Source: Echinometra lucunter (lineage: Eukaryota; Echinodermata; Echinoidea; Camarodonta; Echinometridae). From it: a stretch of 64,000 nucleotides of DNA. Position numbers and translations under genes: made by a program. The stretch lies in contig CM057151.1 in NCBI GenBank assembly GCA_029962745.1, positions 35,273,438-35,337,437 of the forward strand, in the 5' to 3' direction. Of the stretch, positions 33,085-44,439 are shown in pieces (the stretch's first letter is position 1; each line of letters begins with the position of its first letter). Below the pieces are notes generated by a model. It did not search any database. It was given only the letters and a program-made list of their open reading frames with translations, and was not told the DNA's origin.

Positions 33085-35729
33085 TCTAGATCTTATCAAA
33101 ATAATGCTGGACAAATATTACACATGGTTTTGATATTACCAAACATCTTTGAATATTCAAAATGTTAGGGGAGCAACTTAAAAAAATTAATCTCTTTGCC
33201 CCCCCCCCCCCATCAAAATTGTTTGAATAGGAGGAAACAAAACAAAAAGGACTATTACAATTTCTTGATCAACAACTTTTATGCCAGCTCTTGCAGGAGA
33301 TAGCCAAATCTTAAATTTACATTTTGTATATCCACATAAACACATGATAAATTTTCAGATTGTCATGATCGAAATGAAAATAGTTTAATGCTTCAGCTGA
33401 GATCATTCAAAAAATCCTACATCTGTCTACATCATTGTCTTAAATGGCATGATCTGATCCATCACCCATGGTATGTTAAATGACAGGAATGGCCACAGGA
33501 TCAGACTAATGCAAGTTCATTTCCACCGTTTTCGAAGCAAGTTACAACTGGAAAGGTTTGCGTATTCTTGTTTTGTAGAGCCGTATCGTTCAAGTTTGAA
33601 ATAGTGACGTTAGCAAGTCGGGACGATTCTTGTGGTTAGGTGATTTACATCATAAATGGATTTCCATGTATGATTTTTAGTTGATACAAACAACAAGGAC
33701 AATTTTCATTCTTTTTAGATTATGCAGCTTCACTTCACCTACAAACCGCAAAACCTACCTAGCAAACTGGTCTATTTCTGAAGTGTTTTCCAAGCCTAGT
33801 GATTTTGACTGGTAAATATTATTCACTTTTTTTAATGACATGTACAATGTCATGTATATATGTATATATATATTTAGTAATTTCTTTACTCTCTGGTCAT
33901 GGGTGGGTATGCGTCGGGGGGGGGGGAGGAGGTATAGACTAATAGAGGGATATGTATAGTCGTAGTTATTCTTCATTTCCTTCACCCATTTCTCTGTATT
34001 CCTTTCTGTTTTCAGCATCATTTATTTGCAGTTCAGTATTTCTCTGCATATATATGATGAATGATTGCTTTCCAGATGTTGAATCATTCATGTCTAGTTT
34101 CTGTGACAGTTAATAATGAGCTTGAGCTTTGATCTCTAACCGCTAAAGACACCTCGGTAAAGAGCATCGACAGATACGTCTGTCTGTATGTGTGTGTGAG
34201 GTTCGAAGGGTTCGAGTGTGCACTGGCGGCTTTCGATAGGTAAAAAAGGGGAGAGGGGGGGGGGGGGGAGTCCAGCGCTCCTTTGCTACATGGTATACCC
34301 TATAGTGCATGATTTGCTTACACACAAAAGAACTCCCACATTTGTGTCCTTGATCCCTTTCTAATTGTCTTCTTGCAAAAGGCAATTGAAACTTGAAAAA
34401 AACAATTGTTTGTTTGCCTTTTTGTTCGTCAGAAACTTTTGGAATGAATACCCCCTATAATCGAGTGACCTTTGTTTCTTGCTTCTCAGGTAGTAAATCT
34501 AGAATGCGATTTTTTTTCTTGCTCGTCTGAGACTTTCCAGAATTGTGGTCGACCCCCTCCCCCTCCCCTTCTTGGATCCGCCTCTGCGTGTTTCCATACA
34601 ATGTTTTGTTCTCCTGGTTCCAATGTATTATGACATAATTCGATCAGGAGATAGCATTTTTATACTGATTTTATGATACGCTCGAAATTGCTGGGGGATT
34701 TCTTTCATGGAGAAGACGCTATTTGTTGCATAAATGTTTCCTCATAATTCAGACAAAGATCGAGGCAACTGAAATTGAAATCGAATCCAAGTTTTGCCCT
34801 GTAATATAATTCCCGGTAACAGTTTTAAATAAAAACTATTCACACCACTGAATAAACAATAAACTCTTATACCCGATGTAGGAAGATAAACGTATATCGA
34901 AAATGATCCCAATTATTTGGGTTTCCTTTCCGAAAGAAATAAATATAATTGCCACAGTCTATTTCCATGCTGAATTAAGCTGGCCAGTAACCATAAGGAA
35001 ATTGATACGATAGAATGATAAACATGATATAATTGGGCGATGAAATCGACTTGATATTGAGGTTATGTATATTTATACGCACATTTATCTCATTTCATAT
35101 ATTTGTGTTTTTTCCGCTGCTGCATTACGTTAGAATTATTGAATCGTTTAAAGCGGGAAATTTGTCGATTATACGTGTTATAAATGCGATTTTGGTTTAT
35201 AAAAATCAAATAATTCATTTTTCTTGTTTTACTTTAACATAATTCTTTGCGGAGTTATTGCGTTGTGACTTAAAGGTATTGAGTGATCATTTAAAATCTT
35301 TGTCACCCTCAAATGTTTAGTGTTTCATGCACCAAATCATATTTGTTTTGAGAAAGCACCCCACCCCATTTTCCACCCTCATCGTCCCCACCCGCACCTC
35401 TAGACAAATGTTCTCTTAATACCGTCCGTCGCTCTCGATCCCAACCCGATCACTCTAAATGATCGTATCAATCGCACCGTCTGCATGCACTTCAAAATTG
35501 CTTTTCCACATTTCCCCGCCAACCTTGCGTGTTACATTAATGTTGTGGGCTATAAGCAAAATCAAAATGATTACCGTTCATTACACTGTGTGTTACAAGC
35601 GAATTTATTTTTCTTAATTCATGTGCCCATGACATTTCCTCCAAGCGGCGACATTTTGCTTTGGACATATTTTCTTGATCAAAGATTAGGGTTAGGATCA
35701 AGGTGTTTGGCCTTGGTATTCTCTTGATG
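33085..35729. other. Gene-poor stretch
   Basis: Contains the second copy of the TTTTGATATTACC duplication (33128), C and G tracts at 33200, 33917 and 34255, and a lone hAT-like end at about 34573-34587 (GGATCCGCCTCTG). No gene, RNA or complete element is supported. Confidence 0.35.
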
Positions 35730-35736
35730 TAGGAAC

Positions 35737-36000
35737 GGTTACAGTTCGCGTTATTCCGAAGGTTCTTTAGTCCGAAAATGGAATTAAGTTCGTTAGTTAT
35801 TTCCGGACTAACGAACCTTATTTCATTTTCGGACTATCGAACCTGCGGATTAACGAACCTTATTTCATTTTCGGATTAACGAACCTTCGGAATAACGCCA
35901 AAATGTTCCCTTTTCATTTTCGGACTAACGAACATCTAGGTATATACGCAATTTGCGTGTTTCGGAATAACGAACCTTCGGAATAACGAACATCACCCGT
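35737..36000. mobile_element. Fold-back element built of GTTCGTTATTCCGAAGG units
   Basis: The 264-bp segment consists almost wholly of GTTCGTTATTCCGAAGG, TTCGTTAGTCCGAAAATG and their complements, arranged head-to-head. It is flanked by TAGGAAC at 35730-35736 and 36001-36007, a possible 7-bp target duplication. It has no coding capacity and could fold into a long hairpin. Confidence 0.7.
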
Positions 36001-36007
36001 TAGGAAC

Positions 36008-37445
36008 TTGTACGAGCTTTCACGATGTTCTAACACGATTTATCACGAGTTCTAAAATCTGTAGTTTGCTTTAGAATTACATTTGTCTGCTCTATGGATG
36101 AAAATGTGTTGTATATACAGATTTCTCGCCTGTATTTTTTGCATGGATTATTTTAACCACAGTGTACTTTAGATTCAGATATAGTTTCAGTTGAAGGCAG
36201 GGCCTGCTTTTTATAAGCAGAGCTCTCGATACATCGTATACTCGTACATTTTAACATCGTGAAAGAAGGTTGTGTATAATGTCAGTGGAAAGGGTTATTT
36301 TGCTGCTTGCAATATTCGATCATGCTCTTCTCAACTCACAGAAGTCACTGTACAATATCGATAATTATGATCGAGGCAAATTGTCAGTGAAAAATATTTT
36401 TCATTAGAACGGTTCATTTATCTAGCGCACCCGCATGTTGTTATTCCATTACAATAACACGACCCAGTTCTGTCTGGTCCTCCAATGCACCGACAATTCA
36501 TTCTCTCGTCACAGGGAATATAAAAAGAATAACATAAGCAATGTCTGATGAGTCAAGCTGCTATAAAATGTTGTTTTTACTATTTCTCCATGTATCTTGT
36601 TTTTCTGTTTTTGTTTTTAACAATTCATTTTTTGGACGCTGCGCCTGTGACATGACAAAGATATCAATTAGCGGTACGGATGAAAAGAGCAGGGGAGAAG
36701 TTGTTTTTCGGAAGTGGTTTTTCATCGAGCTAGCATTAGACCAGAAAACGTCGTTTATGCTTGCGCACGCTATTCTGTGCAACATGTAGAAGAGGTATTC
36801 TTGTTATCTTTTGCTTCTTTTTCATTTCTTTGCGGGGAGGGTGGGGGGGGGGGGGGGCGCCACTTTTTTTTTCAAACAAAAATTTGTTCCAAGTGGATTT
36901 TTTTTAAAGTTCACTTACTGGGTTTGAATTTGAATGTTTTAAAGAAAATAGTTTGAGATAACTAAAATGTTGAAATATTTATGACTGATTGATATTCCTT
37001 TTGAATAATCATTATAGCCAGAGGGTTCAGGGGTGAAATAAATGACCATAATGATTTTTCGTATGATATGTCAATTGATATGATCGTGGCATGCATGGTT
37101 GTTCAAATATAGGCGCCGATACCGCGAGAGAGATGGGTTTGAGGGGGCAGAGCATTGTTCACTTACAATGATCGCCCCACCCCCCTCCATCATTTTGTCC
37201 TCTCTCAGTTCGGCGCCTGCGTTTGGCGAAACAATCATACAAAAAGCAAAACGAAAACAAAACTAAAAAATATATATCAATTCGTTTTCCATCAATTGCT
37301 TGTCATTTGTATAGTTGTTTATTATTACTACTGTATTATTATCATTATTATAAATGTCAAACTCATAGCTTTTTCCGCTACGGAATCGTCCCTTTCTTCA
37401 GATGAGTGTGCACTCCTGTGGTGCTCTCTGACATAGCACTCTAAT
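36008..37445. other. Gene-poor stretch
   Basis: AT-rich, with a G-tract at 36839-36856 and a short ATT stretch at about 37320-37350. Nothing recognised. Confidence 0.35.
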
Positions 37446-37617
37446 GGGGTGTTGCAAGAAAGTTGCAATCGATTGCAAGTTGCAATTGATTGTCACTGGC
37501 CAATCAAAGTCATTGTTGCATGCATGTCTTCTTTAAAGGGCAGACCCTGAGCCAATCAGAATGGTTGTTTCAAAATTAGCAATTATTTGCAATTGATTGC
37601 AACCTTCTTGCAACACA
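37446..37617. mobile_element. TTGCAA fold-back MITE
   Basis: TGTTGCAAGAAAGTTGCAA on the left continues to TCGATTGCAA. The right end is its reverse complement over about 29 bases with two mismatches (AATTGATTGCAACC-TTCTTGCAACA). The middle has paired CCAATCA segments. Related TTGCAA vocabulary lies at 10732-11200. Confidence 0.75.
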
Positions 37618-38029
37618 TGTGCACGACGTACAGCATAATAGGATTTCAATTGCCACTGACACACATCGCAATTTATGCACAAATTCTGACGCTTAAATTT
37701 CGATGTGAACATGTTCATGTATCGCCTGCACTTGCAGATTTTTTATGCATAATTCATGTACGTGCTATATGCATAGATAGATAACTTAAAGAATTTTGTA
37801 AGACGTCCAAGCTATATTCGGACTTCGGAGTGTAACATTGTGGTTTGAAAGTTCTATTGGATACTTCCTATCTCTTTACTGAAGAATGTTTCGTATAACT
37901 CATCGCTTGTGAATGGTGGCTAGAGATATACATTAGTGATTTACAATGGGGATTAAGAAATTTTCCTGCCTTATCTGCAATAACATCCCAAAGCAAGAAG
38001 GGCATTGATGGAGACATCGCAGGACATAG
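37618..38029. other. Non-coding spacer
   Basis: AT-rich; nothing recognised. Confidence 0.35.
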
Positions 38030-38400
38030 TCAGATTTTTTAAAAGGCAAATTAGGGCACAGAAAGAAAGACAGAAAAAAATGAAAGGTAGAAGAAATGAG
38101 AAGGCGGCGGCGCAGGAGAGGAAGAGAATGGAAATGAGCAAGAGAAGAGCAGGAGAAAAGACGAAGAAGAAGGAGGAGGAGGAGAAAAAGAAGAAGAATT
38201 AGAAGCAGAAGAATGTGAAGAAGAAGAAGAAGAAGAAGAAGAAGAAGAAGAAGAAGAAGAAGAAGAAAAAGAAGAATATAATGAGAAGAAGGAGAAGCAT
38301 ATGAAGAAGAAGGAGAAGCATATGAAGAAGAAGGAGAAGCATAATTATGAAGAAGAAGAAAGAGGAAGGAAGAGAAAAAGAATGGGTTGAGGATAAGGAG
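38030..38400. repeat. GAA-rich purine block with perfect GAA run
   Basis: Nearly all-purine + strand. A pure (GAA)n run spans about 38217-38267 and three copies of GCATATGAAGAAGAAGGAGAA follow at about 38297-38345. The 196-codon minus-strand frame over this block is a repeat artefact. GAA tracts of this kind can form triplexes. Confidence 0.95.
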
Positions 38401-41400
38401 AAGGGAAGAATAAAGGTAAAAGAAGAGCAAAACAAAAGCTGTTTGAAAAAACAAATGCTTAAGAACAAGGAGAAGAGAAAAGTATATAAGACAGCGGAAG
38501 CCGGAAATTTTAAAATGTGACAAATTCTTTTATCTATTCATTTTTCGTGGAAAGCTTGATATTACAGAATCAAGTGAGAAAGTGAAAAGTAATAAATACT
38601 TTTGACGGCAATACGAGCACGCATCATGCAAGTTTTCTAGCCATCTTCCTAGTTCACACACAAGACGTCAGACCACGATGCATTCATCCACCCGCAGAAG
38701 TTCCCAAACATTGCATTACCACATCATGTTATAGATCTGTCATTCGAAAATTGGCCGATGTATGCATCTAACATAAGATTTGCTTTTCAGTTTAAAAGGC
38801 ATAAAACTTTCATCAACAGTATACAGGTAACCGCCCCTTCACCTTGCACCCCCCGCTGTCGTTAATTAGACTGTGGATACGCTGGTCGCCAGAAACTAAA
38901 TAAAATCTTTCTTTTTCAATTCATGTGAAAAGCCTCTTAAGATGACTTTGTGCGTTGCATCTGTGAATAAACAGCCATGCAAGTTATGCTTATTCATTCA
39001 TTTCAAAAATGTATTTATTTACTTATTTATCTATTCATTCATTTAATATTTATTCATTTTGCAAAGAACAGCATCCCCCAAAATCTAGAATATTGCACCG
39101 TCTGCTATCACAATCTGCATGAATGAATGTTACTCGCAATACCACTGACTTCCCCTCCTTTATTAATTACCCAGTGCTCATTTCATACTCTTATGGATGC
39201 ACTCGTGAGCCCTCCTGCTCATCTCACATGTCTTAGAATATCGCTACTGGTCATGCAGGTAGTTGCATTAACGTGGTGCGATCGCTTGGTACGATCGCCT
39301 GATCGCTTTGCTGGTCGTCTGCCTCCCGTCTATATCAATTACGATTCGCGCGCCTCTCGAGAGAATGCGTACAGTGTATATTGCGGTAAATTTCTATGCC
39401 ATGCCTACCGCTTGCATATTAATCTTTGGCCCTACTGTCGTCTTTATCGTACGATATGGTGGGAACTAAAAACTATACTGATTAAATTTCCAGAATTCTG
39501 TAATGTGTTATTATCAAATTGCCATTTTGGAAAGTTTACCTTTGTCGATCTCTTTCTTTCTCATTCTCCTGCACCCCACCCTTCTTGACTCTGCAACCAG
39601 GATGCCCATTTTTATTTCTCTTCATCCTATTTTGATAACAGTTTCATGGAATAATTTAATATAGTCATGTGTGTTCTGTATAATTCACTTAAATCCTATA
39701 ATTATAGATATTGTTTTATTGTTTTTCTTTATAGCCACGCCATTCAGATGTACATTGATCGCAATGTAAAAAGAAGCACCCTCGCAAGGTGATTCTTCCT
39801 TTATTTTCTTTGAAAAAAACTTTCATTAATTCATCGTATAAGTTTGCATCGACATTTTCTGTGAATTGATAGGGATTCATTTTGCTATCATTATCACTAT
39901 CAGTTTTCCATGGTTCCAAGGCGTAGATTGCATGGGTCCACCCTTTTACGGGGGCATTCGTGCTGGGAGGGGGTGGATGCCGGATGTCGGTCTCTGTGAG
40001 GGAATGAAGTACGAAAGAACAAGGCCATCGACTAGGATGAGTTTATGGAACGGTTGCAGGTATCCTTGTTTGCCTAACCCTCCCGTTCTTTCCCCTTTTC
40101 AGCATTCTTTGCGCCATCGATGGGGGCACATGCCCCGAGCCCCCTGTGGCTACACCATTGTCCAAACACAATCTTACCTTTAAATTGCATGCGTCATGTT
40201 TACGCTCAGTCATAGTCAGTGGAGTAAACAGAATTGTTTACTCCCGTCGATGTTGAAGTCCTACCATCCTTCCCCGAGGCGAACACCGGCCGAATGGAAA
40301 TGCTGATGTTTTAACATGATTAAACTTGATGTTGAATTATATTTCATTTACAGGTGTCTGCATGCGTACGTGTGCTATTCCTTTTTTTAAACACAGGGAC
40401 ACATTGTGAATCATTATGACGTCATGTGCTATCGTGCACTTCAAAAAAACAATTTCTGTGTCAGTGGCATCACAGATTTAGACAATCCGTCATTTGTGAC
40501 ATCACTTACAGTTTTAACAAATAAAAAATTACATGAAAATAAACCCCCCCCCAAAAAAAAAGTTTTTTTAAAATGTTTCTGTATTGTATTACGCTTTCAA
40601 ACCCGCTTGCGTCTGTAACAGTACAGACTTGAAAATAAATCTATCCATAATATTGATAATACAAACTTTAAATTTCATGTCTTACATTGTCTAGATTCCA
40701 TCGTAAACTCAAATTTTGTGTGTCTATGCAATCATTTAAGTCTTTGCAGCATTTGATTGGGTTTTTTTTTTTTTGTGTGTGTGTGTGTGTGTTTATTTTT
40801 ATGTATATAACGATGCAATATTTCTATCTTTCTGTCTTTTTTTTTTTCTTTTTGATGGTGAAAGACGTAATTACTTTGCGTAGAAAGCAGGCCAACACCG
40901 ACGGCAGTGATGCCGATATCAATGCATAGATAAAGCACGATAGATTCACATAGAGATTGTAGCCTGGATTATAGTGTTCTCTCCTAAGCTCTTCATTATT
41001 CATGTGCAGACATAGGGAGGAGTGCGACTAAAAAAAAATGTCATCTTCAATTTTCTGGCGCGTTGAGCAGAAAGATGTAGTCGTTTCCTCATTCTAATTA
41101 TGTCCAATTATATTATAACGACCGCCCTACTTGTTAATTGATAAGCTGCAGGAGCCGTATAGGAGCCTAACAAAAAGAATGAATTTGGCCTTCGTAATAC
41201 ACGTTAGTTCTCTCTCTGTCTCTTGCTCTCTCGTTGAAGTTTTGACTGACATGAATTATTTCATTTATAAAGTGTCGACATTTTACGCTTTACTATCTTA
41301 CATGACAAGAGAAAACGATTTCAAGAAGTTTCCTCTCCACCAGCATAAATCATTCAGGCGTCGATGCGTCTTCAGCGTCTTCTATGCCTGGTTGGATGAA

Positions 41401-42473
41401 AGAAAAAACCTGAAAATCAATTTTCAAAATCTTCTTTGGCGCCTTGACCATGTTGATAAAAGATATAATGACAAGATCAATTTAATTTTGCATGGTACTG
41501 TCTACATGTTTTTAAAAGTTTTATTTATAAAAAAAAGAAGAATCGTCAAATCAAGTGCCATAATGTGTGTGTGTCAGTCACTTCTAAAACTGTGTTCATG
41601 GCAGTAATAATTTCAGTTATGATCTAAAGTGGCCCCTTAGAGTCTGAAACCTGATAGACACTTGTGAGTAAGAGTCAACATCACATTTCAGTTTACATTG
41701 GAAATGGTGATAAAACTATACGTGAAGTTTATTACAAAAAAATAATTTCCATCTCTCAAGGGCACACGGATAGAGAAAAAAAAAAACACGATCGTAAAGC
41801 TGTACAAAAGTGAACGTGATAATGTTTGTGACGTGACAGCTTGCTGCTTTGTTTTGTTGTGTTGCTAAATTGTTGTTTTTGATGATGGTGGAGGTGGTGG
41901 TGATGATGATGGTGCTAATAATGATGAAGATAATAGGCGTTCGAAAAGATGAAAAATTCATTAGCAGTTACCGTCATCATTTAAAGAGAATTTCTTGATC
42001 CATACGTCGTGTTACGTATTGCATGAACCCACGCAAAGAAATATTGCGTTGAATTGTGCCCCCTACACCTCCACACCGCCCTTTTGCTCCGAAAAAGAGT
42101 CTTATCTTCCGTAGATCAAGAAATACTTTAATCTTGCAGTGTAAAGAATGAATGAGGGGACGTTACAAATTTAATGCATTGTAACATCATTGCTGACTTT
42201 GCTTGTAGCACGGACCCACATGCAGTTAAACTCCCCTGTTTGCCCCTTTAGAAACGAAAAAAAAGGAAGAAGAGTGGATTTCACGGTTCCTCCTCTTTCA
42301 AAGGGAGGCTTGATCGGTGTAATCCTCGTTTGTCAGTGTAGCCCAATCCCTTCTGGAAGAAGCTTCTTAACCTCAGCTCCGTGTTTATGCATGCGTCCAT
42401 TCCAGGCTCACCGAAATAGCGCGGATAAAAAGAGTGTAGTCACCTTTGGATAACCCCTGTAAAGACTAGACCT
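38401..42473. other. Gene-poor stretch
   Basis: Frames of 153 codons (39127-39588) and 158 codons (41131-41607) were read: neither shows a domain, signal peptide or splice support. A CpG-rich patch with several GCGATCGC/GATCG sites lies at about 39276-39375. GT and T runs occur at 40762-40792. A possible eroded hAT-like element with CAAGGCGTAGATTGC and GGCTACACCATTG ends spans about 39919-40160. Confidence 0.3.
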
Positions 42474-42620
42474 GGGGCCCGTTGCATAAAAATTTTGCCA
42501 CAGTTTTTTATGGCAAAATTTGAGGAAACTACGGCAAAAAAAAAAAAAATTGCCATAGTTTTCCATTACATAAAAATTTGCCAGACTAAGTCTGGGAAAA
42601 GTTCTATGCAATGGGTCCCT
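42474..42620. mobile_element. Fold-back MITE, GGGCCCGTTGCATAAAA ends
   Basis: GGGCCCGTTGCATAAAAATTT pairs with the complement of TTCTATGCAATGGGTCCC. Inner ATTTTGCCACAG and GCCATAGTTTTCC segments are also inverted. 147 bp, non-coding. Confidence 0.65.
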
Positions 42621-43467
42621 GTATAGTTCTGAGAATATGTTTTTAAAATATTCCTAAACATTCTTGCTTTACGGATTTCGTAATCAATGCTATACAGTGT
42701 CAGGATGTCTATAGAGGGCTCTTAAACTTGATTCCTCGGTTTTCACTGCAAGTTTCGACTTTGGTTTCTTTTGAAACACAGAGTCTAACGAGGATTGGCT
42801 GTTGTTATATTTCGCTGTCCATACGTTGTGATATCTCACATCTAGTTTCCTTGTTAGATTGTGTACAGCGGTTAATAATTGTATAGATTCTAATCAAGTT
42901 TCATTCTGAACACAGGTTGAAACTATTAATTGGTTGCTCGTTTAGTAGGGTTGGTGTCACCGGCAATCCTTGGGTTCACTTTTTCCGTCTCGGAGCTTCA
43001 CTCTTGAACAATATTCAATTTGTTAATGTTCTGCCATTTTTTCTCAACAATCACTCTTTTTTATGTTCAGTGATTTTGCATTTTAATCATGTAAATCATT
43101 TGTAAATATTGTAATTCTTTATGATTTTTCTAATAAAAACATGAATATAAAAAAAGTTTCATTCTGAACACGTTGTGCAGTCCGCATATTGTCATCTCTC
43201 ATCTAGCGTTCCCTTGTTAGATTGTGTCTACCCAAAAGTTTATTTTTTCACCCCCTCAAAAAACAATTCAATTATCACGATGATCTCAGTATGCTATTTA
43301 GAGGAGATTGATAATATTCTACCTTACTCCCAGAAAATAAGATGCCGATTGCCCAACAACATGACTACTTCATGACAAATTGTAAAGATTCTCAGTAAGA
43401 GGTTGTAGCCCCCAGCCAACCCGCCCCTATACATCTACACCTACTATACGATTCGGGTTATAAACCT
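42621..43467. other. Non-coding stretch with a retroelement-like tail
   Basis: The phrase TTTCATTCTGAACAC occurs twice (about 42899 and 43156), and the region between ends in TTGTAATTCTTTATGATTTTTCTAATAAAAACATG, like a polyadenylated retroelement tail. The paired GTTAGATTGTGT segments (42855, 43216) suggest a duplication of the target. Confidence 0.4.
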
Positions 43468-43790
43468 GGGGGTGTTTCATAAAGCTGCTCGTAAAGTTAC
43501 AAATGACTTTACGAACGACTTGAATATGGCAAGCCAAATGGAATTCTTAATCATTATAAATCGCATCAGCTAAAGATGAAATATGCAGACGTAGATTAAC
43601 ATTAACTTTGTTTACCTACCTTTTTATTGTAAAGTATATTTTTAATGAAAATTTAATGGAGATTATGGGAAATGCAGTCACACTTTGTTAAATGGTCAGG
43701 ATAAACTTTGGGCATCTCATTTGGCACTTCATATTCAAGTCGTTCGTAAAGTCATGCGTAACTTTACGAACAGCTTTATGAAACACCCCC
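43468..43790. mobile_element. TTTCATAAAGCTG MITE, copy 3 (best preserved)
   Basis: GGGGGTGTTTCATAAAGCTG at the left and CAGCTTTATGAAACACCCCC at the right are exact reverse complements. Further inverted sequence follows inward (GTAAAGTTAC/GTAACTTTAC, CGAACGACTTGAATATG/CATATTCAAGTCGTTCG). 323 bp with no frame. No convincing target duplication. Confidence 0.9.
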
Positions 43791-44408
43791 TGTATGAACT
43801 AACACTGAGTCACCTCTGTCATGTCTGTGCATGCACCGTCGGGTTGGCAGAATGAGCTAAGATGCATGCGGGAGAATGGAATTATTTTTAGGATTTGGCA
43901 CCATCGTCTTCATGGTCGTGGCTGCCGAGAGTGGGGATATTTTCGGGATGCTCAGGGAGAATAACGAAAATACGGTCAAAATATTAAAAATTCAAAGGCT
44001 TGTGGAAGCTTTGTCTAGCATACAGTTCAGGAACTTGTCTCATGATGCAGTGATCTCATGATGCAGTGATTGTCAAGTAGGCCTATCATATCGCAATATA
44101 CTTCTCCAGGAGTTCTCCACTCTGGTGTTGTTTTTCTTGTGGGCGCGCCTTCACACACTTCAAGTTATTAACTTAACTTTTCAAAGCATTTCAAAGCATT
44201 TGCATTATGTTTCCTTGTTTACTACATTTCTATTTGGACTTTTTAAAGAATTTCCCATAATGAGTAAAATGTTTGGCAATCATATTAGCCAGCATATCGC
44301 TCCAAAGATTATCTGGCTTTTCGCGCTCTTCAGCACCATTATTTCTATCAATCTCTCATTTATCTGTTTATGCTTCTCTGGCTCCTCTTCTGCCTCTGCC
44401 TCTCACTT

Positions 44409-44439
<31 letters not shown>

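Noticed and set aside
34213..34587. Possible hAT-like element between CACTGGCGGCTTTCG and GGATCCGCCTCTG
   Set aside because: The two ends pair poorly and the flanking eight bases do not match.
37933..38523. 196-codon minus-strand frame, leucine/phenylalanine/serine-rich
   Set aside because: It is the reverse complement of the GAA-rich purine block; composition alone explains the length.
39127..39588. 153-codon + strand frame in a CpG-rich patch
   Set aside because: Composition is slightly unusual, but the translation has no motif and no splice context; chance is more likely.
41131..41607. 158-codon + strand frame
   Set aside because: No recognisable domain, signal peptide or conserved motif; ordinary AT-rich background.
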